This document shows, one piece after another, positions 46,901-54,141 of a DNA stretch of 64,000 nucleotides. The stretch spans positions 1 to 64,000 of the forward strand of contig SHZZ01000009.1 of NCBI GenBank assembly GCA_009692005.1. The letters run 5' to 3'. Origin of the DNA: Gemmataceae bacterium. GTDB taxonomy: Bacteria; Planctomycetota; Planctomycetia; Gemmatales; Gemmataceae. Position numbers and translations under genes: made by a program. Position 1 is the stretch's first letter, and each line of letters starts with the position of its first letter. Under the pieces are notes generated by a model that had not been told where the DNA came from, made no database searches, and saw only the letters and a list, made by a program, of their open reading frames with translations.

Positions 46901-47861
46901 CCTCCATCTCAACTTCGATAATTTCGACAAGAGTTATTTCCGCGCTTCTTTGCAAAAAGCCGATATTAGCAAACTCACCGCCCCCTGGCTGGCAGCCTGG
47001 AAACCCGCAGGTCGGACAGATGTCCGCTTGCAGGGAAAGATCGGCAGGGAATATTCCGCCACCGGCGAAGCTGTCACTTTCAATTCCCGTCTGCAAGGGT
47101 TCGACATAGGCGATTGGCGCTTCCCAATCGATCTCATGGTCGCCCCTGCACGGGGCGTTGGCACTTTTCAAATGCGAGATATTACAGGGCTCGTGGCCCA
47201 GGGAAAAGTCACCGGCACAACCACTTATAAATGGGGGGTGGGAAATTCCTTGGCAGGCGACTTCCGATTTTTCGGAGTGGAACTGCGGCCACTGCTCGTT
47301 CAACTTGGCGACAGCTCTCCAAAAGCCTCCGGCACGCTGCATGGAAAAGTTCATTTCACCGGTATAGATGTCAATTCCCTCGTCGACCTGGCCGGAAACA
47401 TCGAGGCCGGTTTGGTGCAGTCCCGGGCCCAGGGAATTCCCGTGATCCGCGACCTGGCCCCCCTCCTGCCCGTTGCCACGCTTGCCAGTTCCTTCGATAA
47501 AGGCGAGTTAAAAGCCCGCCTTGACCGCGGCATCGTCCGGGTGCAGCGCCTGGCGCTTTCCAATTCTCTGGTCATGCTTTTAGTGGAAGGAAAAATGACC
47601 TTGCAGGGAAAACTCGATCTGGAAGCTACGGCACGCACGGGGAACATTGCTTCCGTGCAGGAAAACCTGCGAGCCTCGGGGATGAAGTTTCAAGCTGTCG
47701 GCGCCATCCCATTGGAAATCATTACCCAGGTTACCAACCTCCTGGCCACCGGCCTTTTCCATTTCCGCATCACCGGCACCTGGCGCAATCCCGTGATCCG
47801 CAGTGTGTCCCTCACCATCCTGACTGAAGAAGCCACCCGGTTTTTCCTCGGCAGACCGTAA
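43920..47861 (+). CDS. AsmA/TamB-like large envelope protein
   Basis: 1313 residues from the ATG at 43920 (GGAGG about 8 bases upstream). A membrane helix at about residues 29-50 anchors the N-terminus; the remainder is a long beta-rich body with repeated short LxxLxGxG-like strands, typical of AsmA-like/DUF3971 proteins of the repeating beta-groove (RBG) bridge type. The C-terminal segment (PVIRDLAPLLPVATLASSFDKGELKARLDRGIVRV, LEGKMTLQGKLDLEATARTGN-like VEGKMTLQGKLDLEATART) is the AsmA-like C-terminal domain. A lipid-transport or envelope assembly role is inferred. A Wza-like gene follows after 107 bases. Confidence 0.75.
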   Translation: MKQFPEPGVATLRETIWTRLRKMLRRFSRLAGACLLLLVIATVVLKMTVAIGGLSRKIENSISERVHLAVRLQNCDLGLLESSSIQGVEVFESGSGTDSKPWLHLGLVNANITLLSYLCGNDTPKELVVSNSTIILRFDEKGELLTKLPRLETKDEKPLPKVKFTSTEFHLEQQGKPPLIVKNLQGEIYEDEKKVIHLKGNTIDPAWGAWKVQARLLPGETGSDIVLETKEVSLSKETMVGLPFVPALVWDQVKLSGKAAAVIRVVLQERGQGVKYRLDLDAHSAQVRIEPLFFDAVNTRGKVVIEDSLVEIQQAEGQAAGGIIQLDRAALDFRDQLFRMDYALRVNGIQIENLPHQWGLKEKEGKSFLEGILAGWAKLQVFQDKLGAIVTGGTGKGLINKARFLGFPAKPITVELKPEGDRFKIQPGVGPAGLLPPPQNIHSRKTIPTHQDRSWFEGTLEMDYVHAHEVVEKLGLRLPAKLEGSLGFNLRFTAPLEGITHKGEQTAQGKLVLREATFADLDFPEFTASFSLENQEIVLQEARAKVRGPAHNGKREIGDLVFAGRWNMEEQGQARFRLQAAGLPLALFSPFLPENARPSQGAISAGADFKFVVASMNKPETWIGVLGFRIDQLHWHQIYFPTLGGNAALEAGRMEITALDGPCQIGRVSGSGQVQLVKGMPFHVQLKAAGLDLAALQSLMEKDAIPFPIEGGGQATLNIHGQADPPKYQMEGDLDLPLAKLGQVRLENSLIHWRWDEGKLALENGRGKIFNGKWEGAATLPLADDKDGKIELRLKDLEANSLMKSFLDKALPVTGKLGGTFAFSLSKRNQQKERDFNLLADLDSSGYEIWGIPFGRTKLAFDWKAKTLTGKLETRMADGQGRLDLFVPPLGGAGKIKAKGNFRLENAQLKHALQAAETGEPFKSLNAVCHIDLPFEIDLDTLIFSGSGKISFWNLRHGTHIFGDQFHGNLALGRDSIEIRDILGNLADGQLRSFLHLNFDNFDKSYFRASLQKADISKLTAPWLAAWKPAGRTDVRLQGKIGREYSATGEAVTFNSRLQGFDIGDWRFPIDLMVAPARGVGTFQMRDITGLVAQGKVTGTTTYKWGVGNSLAGDFRFFGVELRPLLVQLGDSSPKASGTLHGKVHFTGIDVNSLVDLAGNIEAGLVQSRAQGIPVIRDLAPLLPVATLASSFDKGELKARLDRGIVRVQRLALSNSLVMLLVEGKMTLQGKLDLEATARTGNIASVQENLRASGMKFQAVGAIPLEIITQVTNLLATGLFHFRITGTWRNPVIRSVSLTILTEEATRFFLGRP

Positions 47862-47968
47862 ACCAAACTTCCGATATTTCTCCTCTTGATCTGCAACGGG
47901 GAAGCCGCTATCAGGGCCCTGGTTTTGAGGCTTTTTGCGTAAAAATAGGCAACTGGCGCAAAGTAAAT

Positions 47969-48796
47969 ATGAATCCATTCGCCCACAACAAGGGAAAAAA
48001 GTCCCTGGCGATTCTCCTGATCTCACTCCAGCTTACTGGTTGTGCGGGGGGCCCTTCGCTTTCAGGCATTTGCCCTGATGGAAATACCCTTCTAGATTCC
48101 ACCAGAGCCTTGCGCCATCGGGTCGCCGAACTTCCAGCCATGCCCAGGGAGTTGGATAAAGGTCTAACTTCTTCCATTACTGTGGAGCCGGGCGATGTCA
48201 TACTGGTGCAACCGGCCGAACTCGATTCGCCCATCCGTTTGCCAGGCGATCAGCAGGTTCTTCCCGATGGCACCATCACCTTGGGAAAATACGGCCGCGT
48301 ACCGGTGGCCGGCAGAACCCTCGAAGAGATCGAGGCGCTTGTCAAACCGCAGATTGATTCCATCACCCGCGACGCAGGGCCGATTGTTGTCCGCCTCATC
48401 AACCGCCAAAGCAAGGTTTACTATGTGATCGGGGAAGTCAATGCCCCTGGCGCCTACCCGCTTACCGGCCGGGAAACGGTTCTTGATGCCCTGCTACAAG
48501 CAGGGGGTTTGAATGACAAAGCCTCGAAAAGGAACATCCTTTTGGCCCGGCCTACTCCTCCCGGAAGCTGCAAGATTGTTTTGCCCGTTTGCTACAACGA
48601 AATAGTGCAACTGGCGGATACTTCCACCAACTATCAGATCGCGCCGGGTGACCGTATTTTTGTTCCTTCCCGCGATTTTTGGAAAGACAAAGGAGGCAAG
48701 GATAGCGCGCTCTGCTGTCCGGACCCTGCCTTATGCGATCTCAGCGGTAAGAAGGGTCCACAGCCGCAAAAACCCGAACCACCGCCATCCAAATAA
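47969..48796 (+). CDS. polysaccharide export lipoprotein, Wza-like with SLBB domain
   Basis: 275 residues. The signal GKKSLAILLISLQLTGC ends in a lipobox (QLTGC). The Poly_export domain is ITVEPGDVILVQPAELDSP and onwards (LPDGTITLGKYGRVPVAGRTLEEIE), followed by an SLBB-like domain (VYYVIGEVNAPGAYPLTGRETVLDALLQAGGL). The C-terminal tail is Cys-, Lys- and Pro-rich (CCPDPALC). Members form outer-membrane export channels with a polymerase/kinase partner, absent here. Convergent with the epimerase gene. Confidence 0.88.
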   Translation: MNPFAHNKGKKSLAILLISLQLTGCAGGPSLSGICPDGNTLLDSTRALRHRVAELPAMPRELDKGLTSSITVEPGDVILVQPAELDSPIRLPGDQQVLPDGTITLGKYGRVPVAGRTLEEIEALVKPQIDSITRDAGPIVVRLINRQSKVYYVIGEVNAPGAYPLTGRETVLDALLQAGGLNDKASKRNILLARPTPPGSCKIVLPVCYNEIVQLADTSTNYQIAPGDRIFVPSRDFWKDKGGKDSALCCPDPALCDLSGKKGPQPQKPEPPPSK

Positions 48797-48839
48797 TCTC
48801 TCATTGGCCTCTCAGTCACAATGCTTCAGCGTCCGGTTT

Positions 48840-49721
48840 TTACCCCCGCGAAAGGCACTCCTCCCCCGAGGCCAATCCTTCCTGAAAGGTGGGGAATAGC
48901 AAATTGTCCAAGATTTCTTTTTTCATCTTGGCATTGGAAATGCGCCGGTTGTTGCTTTCCCGCGCCGCCAGAGCGCTCCCTTCTGGAGGCAGCTCAAACC
49001 TTGGTTCTGGCGTCTTTAATACCCGGGCTAGATGGGTGTAAAACTCCCCGCGCAATACCGGCAGGTCGTCGCAAATAGTGTAAATCGGCCCCGGGGCGCC
49101 TTTTACAAAACACTCAATCACGGCCCGCGCGCCATCGGTCACATGAATTAAATTCAACCACCGGTCCGGGTTGCAAACCAGCGCTTCCCCTTGCTGAAGG
49201 GTCTTGGCGCGGATCAGCCGGCCGGGACCGTAGATCCCAGCGAACCGCAGCACTACCGCGGAGGGAATAATCTCCCGCAACCGTTCTTCAGCTTCCAGCG
49301 TGATTTGGCCCGCCTCCGTTTGCGGCTGCGCCGGCGAGTTCTCGTCCACCCAGTTTCCATCCTCCTGGCAATAGACGCTGGTGCTGCTGACCAGGACAAA
49401 CCTGCCTTGGAAACCTCGGCTGGCCTGCGAATGGGCCACCGCCAGTAGGCCATCAAGATGAATATCCCGGAAGGAGTTTGCCCCTTTGGCATCGCTGGCG
49501 GCGCAGTAAACAACCCAATCAGCGGCGGGCAAGGTGGCCAGGGTAGCGGGCCGAGTGAAATCGCAAACGACCGGCTCGGCGCCCAAAGCCCGGATGGCGT
49601 CGGTACGGCGGCGGGTTGTGGCAAAGACCCGTATGCCAAGGCGGGCCAGCCCAGTTGCCAACTGGGAACCCAAATAGCCACACCCCGCCACCAGCGCTGT
49701 TTTTTCCTTTTTTCCCAACAT
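48840..49721 (-). CDS. NAD-dependent epimerase/dehydratase-like (extended SDR, YeeZ type)
   Basis: 293 residues. The N-terminal dinucleotide motif is GCGYLGSQLATGLARLG, typical for the YeeZ-like atypical extended SDR branch, followed by LVSSTSVY, where the usual YxxxK catalytic pair is altered (YCQEDG). RFAGIYGPGR and LNLIHVTDGARAVIECFV are conserved substrate-side motifs. Nucleotide-sugar or another cofactor-bound role uncertain. AAGGAGG precedes the ATG. Convergent with the Wza-like gene. Confidence 0.85.
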   Translation of the reverse strand: MLGKKEKTALVAGCGYLGSQLATGLARLGIRVFATTRRRTDAIRALGAEPVVCDFTRPATLATLPAADWVVYCAASDAKGANSFRDIHLDGLLAVAHSQASRGFQGRFVLVSSTSVYCQEDGNWVDENSPAQPQTEAGQITLEAEERLREIIPSAVVLRFAGIYGPGRLIRAKTLQQGEALVCNPDRWLNLIHVTDGARAVIECFVKGAPGPIYTICDDLPVLRGEFYTHLARVLKTPEPRFELPPEGSALAARESNNRRISNAKMKKEILDNLLFPTFQEGLASGEECLSRG

Positions 49722-49854
49722 TGACCCTCCTTACAGACAAAAACCGGCCTATTGACCTAGTGTAAATGCGTCAGATTCAGGATCATCCTCCTAAAATAAT
49801 AAGAGAGGCCATTCGGGTTCCAAGGAAGGATATTAACTCACTTCTGGAGAAGAC

Positions 49855-51159
49855 ATGAATAAGATTGGAAATTTCCGCGAAGGAAACGAAGATCGTTTAC
49901 CCGTGCCGGTCTATGGCAACTCGCCCACTTACCAGATGGCCTTAAAGCAATTGGAATCGGTCGCCGAATGCGCCGGCGTCGATGCCGGCATCATTAATCG
50001 ACTGGCCATCCCCAAACGGGCCATAGTCGTTAGCATTCCCATCCGCATGGATGACGGGTCGCTTCAGGTTTTTTCCGGCTACCGCGTGCAGCACAGTTTG
50101 ACCAGCGGGCCCTCCAAGGGGGGATTGCGCTACCATCCGTCGGTAGATCTTGGCGAAGTGGCGGCGCTTTCCATGTGGATGTCGTGGAAGTGCGGCATTA
50201 TGAATTTGCCATTCGGCGGTGGCAAGGGCGGCATCGCGTGTGATCCGGAATTGCTATCCCTCGGGGAGAAAGAGCGCCTTACCCGCAGGTTCACCGAGGA
50301 AATCCTTTGCGTCATCGGCCCGCGCATGGATGTCATGGCGCCCGACCTGGGCACGGATGAACAAACCATGGCCTGGATCATGGATACCTACAGCATGAAG
50401 GTCGGCTATGCCTGTCCTGAGATTGTCACGGGCAAACCGGTGGAAATCGGCGGCTGCCTGGGTCGGAGGGAAGCCACTGGCCGCGGCGTGACCTTCTGCA
50501 TTCTCGAAGCGCTAAAAGAATTGGCGATCGCGCCCCAGGATTCCACCGCCATTGTCCAGGGATTCGGCAATGTCGGCTCGGTCACCTGTTTGGAACTGGT
50601 CAAAAAAGGAATGCGGGTAGTTGGGGTGGGCGACCGCCATGGTTCACTTTACAACCCCCAGGGGATTGATGTGGTTGCCTTGCAGCAGCACATTGCGGGT
50701 GGAAAACCCCTGGTCTCTTTTCCGGGGGGGAAACCCATTGACAATAGCGAACTCCTCACCATGCCTTGCACCGTATTGGTGCCTGCGGCGCTGGAGCGGG
50801 TAATCACGGCAAAGAACGCCACCGAATTAAAGTGCAAAATCCTGGCGGAAGCGGCCAATGGACCCACCACCCCGGAAGCCGACCCCATTCTCTTGGCCAA
50901 AAACATATTTATCATTCCGGATATCTTGTGCAATGCCGGTGGCGTCACCGTTTCCTATTTTGAATGGGTGCAGGATATTCAGCAGTTTTTGTGGAGCGAG
51001 GAACAGGTGAACCAAAAGCTCCAGGAATTGATGTTGAAAGCATATGCCCGCGTCCGGGAAACCGCACGCGAGAAAAAGATCACCATGCGCATGGCGGCGC
51101 TAACTCTGGGAGTCCAAAAAGTCGCACGAGAAAAAATTCACCGCGGCTTATACCCTTAA
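49855..51159 (+). CDS. Glu/Leu/Phe/Val dehydrogenase (glutamate dehydrogenase-like)
   Basis: 434 residues, within the usual length of NAD(P)-dependent glutamate dehydrogenases. Substrate-side lysines occur in SKGGLRYHPSV and FGGGKGGIACDP; the catalytic Asp is in VMAPDLGTDEQTMAWIMD. The Rossmann segment is TAIVQGFGNVGSVTCLELVKKGMRVVGVGD. Converts glutamate to 2-oxoglutarate and ammonia, or the reverse; leucine or another amino acid remains possible. GGAG lies 5 bases before the ATG. The rhodanese gene begins 10 bases after the stop, suggesting one transcript. Confidence 0.93.
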   Translation: MNKIGNFREGNEDRLPVPVYGNSPTYQMALKQLESVAECAGVDAGIINRLAIPKRAIVVSIPIRMDDGSLQVFSGYRVQHSLTSGPSKGGLRYHPSVDLGEVAALSMWMSWKCGIMNLPFGGGKGGIACDPELLSLGEKERLTRRFTEEILCVIGPRMDVMAPDLGTDEQTMAWIMDTYSMKVGYACPEIVTGKPVEIGGCLGRREATGRGVTFCILEALKELAIAPQDSTAIVQGFGNVGSVTCLELVKKGMRVVGVGDRHGSLYNPQGIDVVALQQHIAGGKPLVSFPGGKPIDNSELLTMPCTVLVPAALERVITAKNATELKCKILAEAANGPTTPEADPILLAKNIFIIPDILCNAGGVTVSYFEWVQDIQQFLWSEEQVNQKLQELMLKAYARVRETAREKKITMRMAALTLGVQKVAREKIHRGLYP

Positions 51160-51169
51160 TGATTGAACC

Positions 51170-51499
51170 ATGCCTTTAACCATCCAGCCCAAGCTTTTGA
51201 AAGAATGGATCGACCAAGGAAAACCCGTTTTCCTCATCGATGTGCGCCAACCCTGGGAGCATGATTTGGTCAGCTTGCCTGGGAGCCAATTGTTTCCCCT
51301 TGGGGAATTACAGTCGGCCCTGGGAGAGATCCAGCCGGGGCCCGGCGCCATGCTGGTGGTATACTGCCATCATGGAATCCGCAGTTTGTCTGGCGCGGCA
51401 ATCCTGGAACAAGGGGGCCTGTCACCCGCCTATTCCCTGTCGGGGGGAATCGACGCCTGGTCGCGGGAAGTCGACCCGGCCATTCCGCGATATCGTTGA
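51170..51499 (+). CDS. rhodanese-like sulfurtransferase
   Basis: 109 residues, a single rhodanese domain. The active-site Cys is C66 in VVYCHHGIRS, with the CH2-type segment LIDVRQPWEHDLVSLPGS near the N-terminus and LSGGIDAWSREVDP at the end. Probably a cytoplasmic sulfur carrier or thiosulfate sulfurtransferase. It starts 10 bases after the dehydrogenase and its end is 17 bases before moaC, so it could feed sulfur to molybdopterin or other cofactors; this link is inference. Confidence 0.92.
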   Translation: MPLTIQPKLLKEWIDQGKPVFLIDVRQPWEHDLVSLPGSQLFPLGELQSALGEIQPGPGAMLVVYCHHGIRSLSGAAILEQGGLSPAYSLSGGIDAWSREVDPAIPRYR

Positions 51500-51516
51500 G
51501 GGATCAGGAGCAAGCA

Positions 51517-52005
51517 ATGAGTTCGTTAAGCCATTTCGATGAGGAAGGCGCCAGCCGCATGGTCGACACTTCCAGCAAGGAAGAAACTTCCCGTGAGGCG
51601 CGGGCCTCCGGTCAGGTGGAAATGTCGCCCGCCACTTTAAAATTGATCCGCGACAGAGGCGTTTCCAAGGGAGATGTGCTGGGGGTGGCGCGTCTGGCAG
51701 GGATCCAGGCGGCGAAAAAAACCTGGGATTTGATTCCCCTTTGCCACCCCTTGCCAATAACAGCGGTGCAGATTGATTTTGCCTTTCTCAATGAAAACAC
51801 CCTGGAAATCCAGGCTTTGGTCCGCTTGATTGGCCGCACTGGCGTGGAAATGGAAGCCCTAACCGCCGTTGCCGTCGCAGCACTGACTGTTTACGACATG
51901 TGTAAATCCGTAGATAAAGTTATGCGTGTTCGGGAAATTCGGTTAGAAGAGAAGCGTGGCGGCCGAAGTGGGCATTTCCACAGGTCACCGGACCCGGCCC
52001 TTTAG
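51517..52005 (+). CDS. moaC: cyclic pyranopterin monophosphate synthase
   Basis: Second step of molybdenum-cofactor synthesis with MoaA. 162 residues from the ATG at 51517 (CAGGAG 6 bases upstream). Motifs MVDTSSKEETSREARASG, DLIPLCHPLPITAV, GVEMEALTAVAVAALTVYDMCKSVDKVM and the C-terminal KRGG are all present, with catalytic Lys and His in place. moaA is not in the window. Lies downstream of the rhodanese gene and 23 bases ahead of the polyprenyl synthase. Confidence 0.96.
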   Translation: MSSLSHFDEEGASRMVDTSSKEETSREARASGQVEMSPATLKLIRDRGVSKGDVLGVARLAGIQAAKKTWDLIPLCHPLPITAVQIDFAFLNENTLEIQALVRLIGRTGVEMEALTAVAVAALTVYDMCKSVDKVMRVREIRLEEKRGGRSGHFHRSPDPAL

Positions 52006-52028
52006 CCCCACTCTTCCGGGAAAAAGGA

Positions 52029-53033
52029 ATGAATGTTTCGCTGGCCACACCCGCCTTCACCACGGCCCCGCTGACCGACTCGTGGATTTCCATCCGAGCC
52101 GAACTCGACGAGGTGGAAAGGATTCTGGAAAGGGCGCTGCGGCCCAATCGGCCGGAGTTCGCCAGTTTGCTGCACCATGTGGGTAAATTCCGCGGCAAGC
52201 GCCTGCGCCCCGCTTTGCTCTTGGCGTCGGCCAAGGCCTGCGGAGAAATCACCGCCAATCACTTTACCCTCGCTGCTGCTGTCGAGCTGATCCATACTGC
52301 CACCCTGGTTCATGATGATGTTCTCGACGGCGCCAAGGTGCGCAGGCATCTCAGCGCGGTCCATATCCTCTGGGGCGTGAAACCGGCCGTCCTTTTGGGC
52401 GACTGCCTCTTCACCCAGGGATTCACCATGGCCACCGAGATGGACGACCTGCGCGCTTGCCAGGTCCTCGGCAGGGCGGCCAACCAGGTCTGCGCCGGGG
52501 AACTTCTTCAGGAACTCAAAAGCGGCGACTTGAATCTGGATGAGGAAACTTACTTTGAAATCATTGAGGGGAAAACTGCCGAGATCCTCGCTGTCAGTTG
52601 CGAGATCGGCTCCACTTATGCCGGCGCTTGCAAGGAATGGGTGAAGGCCCTGCGGCAGTATGGCAAATATTGCGGCCTGGCCTTCCAAATCGCCGACGAC
52701 ATCCTCGACATCACCGGCTTGGAAAACCATACCGGAAAATCCCTGGGCACCGACCTCAGACAGCTCAAGCTCACTTTGCCAATAATCTGGTTGTTGCGGG
52801 AAGGGCCCCAAAAAGAAGCGGCGCGAATGCGAGAAATGCTGCAAAATCCCGGGGAAAACAAGGGGGAAATGGCCCGGGATTGCTTGCAAGCCGCCGGCGC
52901 CTTCGATTACGCAAAAAACCGGGCCGAGGAATTGATCCAGGCCGCCAGGCGCGAATTGCACTGCCTGCCACCATCGCCTTACAAAACCCTATTGCTCGAC
53001 ACTGCAACACAGACCTTGAACCGGTCTTCTTAA
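52029..53033 (+). CDS. polyprenyl diphosphate synthase (long-chain type)
   Basis: 334 residues of the trans-isoprenyl diphosphate synthase fold. The first aspartate-rich motif is D96-D97-V-L-D100 in TLVHDDVLDGAKVRR, the second is DDILD in QIADDILDITG, and GKRLRPALLLASAKA holds the IPP-binding residues. Without bulky residues just before the first motif it is likely a long-chain (octaprenyl- or heptaprenyl-type) enzyme for quinone side chains. Ends overlap the convergent gene at 53030 by 4 bases. Confidence 0.93.
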   Translation: MNVSLATPAFTTAPLTDSWISIRAELDEVERILERALRPNRPEFASLLHHVGKFRGKRLRPALLLASAKACGEITANHFTLAAAVELIHTATLVHDDVLDGAKVRRHLSAVHILWGVKPAVLLGDCLFTQGFTMATEMDDLRACQVLGRAANQVCAGELLQELKSGDLNLDEETYFEIIEGKTAEILAVSCEIGSTYAGACKEWVKALRQYGKYCGLAFQIADDILDITGLENHTGKSLGTDLRQLKLTLPIIWLLREGPQKEAARMREMLQNPGENKGEMARDCLQAAGAFDYAKNRAEELIQAARRELHCLPPSPYKTLLLDTATQTLNRSS

Positions 53034-53587
53034 TCGATCGAGGCAAATCTCCAGATCGGCACAGCAGGCGGATAGATCCCGTTATAGTAAGCCTCTGGGC
53101 CGATCGATTCGAGCACCTTTTTTAGCGAGTGCCTGCGCACGGTTACATAGTAGTACTCGCAGCGGGCATCGCGTATCAGATCCCAAACCTGGTGGAGCTG
53201 GTCAGTTTCCTTGATTGCGGCGTGAAGATCCTCCCAAAAGGCCGGCTCCATGGTTTTCTTCGCGTCCAGGTAGTGCCGGTAGGCGCGATTGAAATTCAGC
53301 ATTTCCTGAATGACTGTCCGGTCAGGGAACCGGAGAGAATCATGAAGGGGAGGCGCTTCCGCCAATTCGTGGTAGCGTTTGCGCAACAACCGCAGGTCGG
53401 TGGAAAAGTCCTCCGGCCGCGACAAGACATAACGGGTTTCACGCGAGTCGAGAATTTCGAAATGAAAAGATAAGGATTGCAGGGCAGGACCGAGACACGC
53501 GTGGATATCGGCATCAGGGCTGTCGGGGAAATTCTCTGGTGGCGCCATGAGAAGCAGTGCCGCCAGCATAAAATCAATAGGGGCCAT
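53030..53587 (-). CDS. hypothetical protein, exported or membrane-anchored
   Basis: 185 residues. MAPIDFMLAALLLMAPPENF looks like a short signal or anchor sequence; the rest is helical and polar (LRLLRKRYHELAEAPPL, FNRAYRHYLDAKKTMEP, CEYYYVTVRRHSLKKVLESIG). No known domain recognised. GGAGG lies 6 bases before the ATG. It overlaps the polyprenyl synthase stop tail to tail by 4 bases, and a long intergenic region lies upstream. Confidence 0.75.
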   Translation of the reverse strand: MAPIDFMLAALLLMAPPENFPDSPDADIHACLGPALQSLSFHFEILDSRETRYVLSRPEDFSTDLRLLRKRYHELAEAPPLHDSLRFPDRTVIQEMLNFNRAYRHYLDAKKTMEPAFWEDLHAAIKETDQLHQVWDLIRDARCEYYYVTVRRHSLKKVLESIGPEAYYNGIYPPAVPIWRFASID

Positions 53588-53841
53588 GAGCTACCTCCTT
53601 TCCCGGGGTAGATGCCGGGTAAACCGGCAACTAAAAGATAATCATTCAACTCTCCAAAAATCCTGGGTGCTAAACCATGCCACATGGCAGGAAAGCCCTT
53701 TTCCGACTAGACCAATCTGAGTTAAGGACAGCCTGAAAAGGGGAATCTTCCCTCCCTATCGAGATCCTATGGTGCAAACTTCAGGCCAATTGGGAAAATA
53801 GGTAATAAAAGTAAGTTTTTTTGAAAGTAGGATGCACTTAA

Positions 53842-53861
53842 CCCCTTATTTCCCCTTATTT
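53842..53861. repeat. 10-bp tandem direct repeat
   Basis: CCCCTTATTT occurs twice in a row (53842-53851 and 53852-53861), about 220 bases upstream of the sigma-54-type promoter. Possible regulator binding site, or chance. Confidence 0.5.
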
Positions 53862-54068
53862 AGCATTGCAATTCATGAAAAAAGTAAAACCTTGATTCCT
53901 CAATTCAACCCTGTTTTACCTGGACATTTGTTTGCCCACTAATTACGCTTTCACTGCTTACAAACTGCGCAGACCAGGTTTACCCATCCCAGGGTCAATT
54001 AAAAAATAATTCCATAAAGCATTACGCAATAATTACTTATGTAGTTTATTGCCGAATTATTCTTCAAC

Positions 54069-54084
54069 TGGCACAACGATTGCC
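54069..54084 (+). promoter_or_regulatory. sigma-54-type promoter of the ammonium transporter operon
   Basis: TGGCAC (54069-54074), five bases, then TTGC (54080-54083) matches the -24/-12 consensus, with GG and GC dinucleotides properly spaced. Transcription from about 54096 gives a 46-base leader to the ATG at 54142. A sigma-54 promoter suits nitrogen-controlled ammonium uptake. Confidence 0.8.
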
Positions 54085-54141
54085 TTTAAACAGGCAGTGT
54101 TTTTTGTATTCCCGCTCTCACTTGAACCCGGGGGATTTACG

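Larger units (their letters stand above)
53588..54141. other. 554-base AT-rich regulatory region upstream of the ammonium transporter
   Basis: No credible gene. Base composition is clearly more AT-rich than neighbouring coding DNA. It contains a sigma-54-type promoter (54069-54084), two isolated NtrC-like half sites (TGGTGCA at 53770-53776 and TGCAC at 53833-53837) and a 10-bp tandem repeat at 53842-53861. The half sites are single and too weak to call operators. Confidence 0.65.

Noticed and set aside
53770-53837. NtrC-type operators upstream of amtB
   Set aside because: Only two separate half sites about 60 bases apart; no full palindrome.
54049-54141. N-terminal extension of the ammonium transporter from a TTG start
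   Set aside because: The sigma-54-type promoter lies inside this stretch and the signal peptide begins at 54142.
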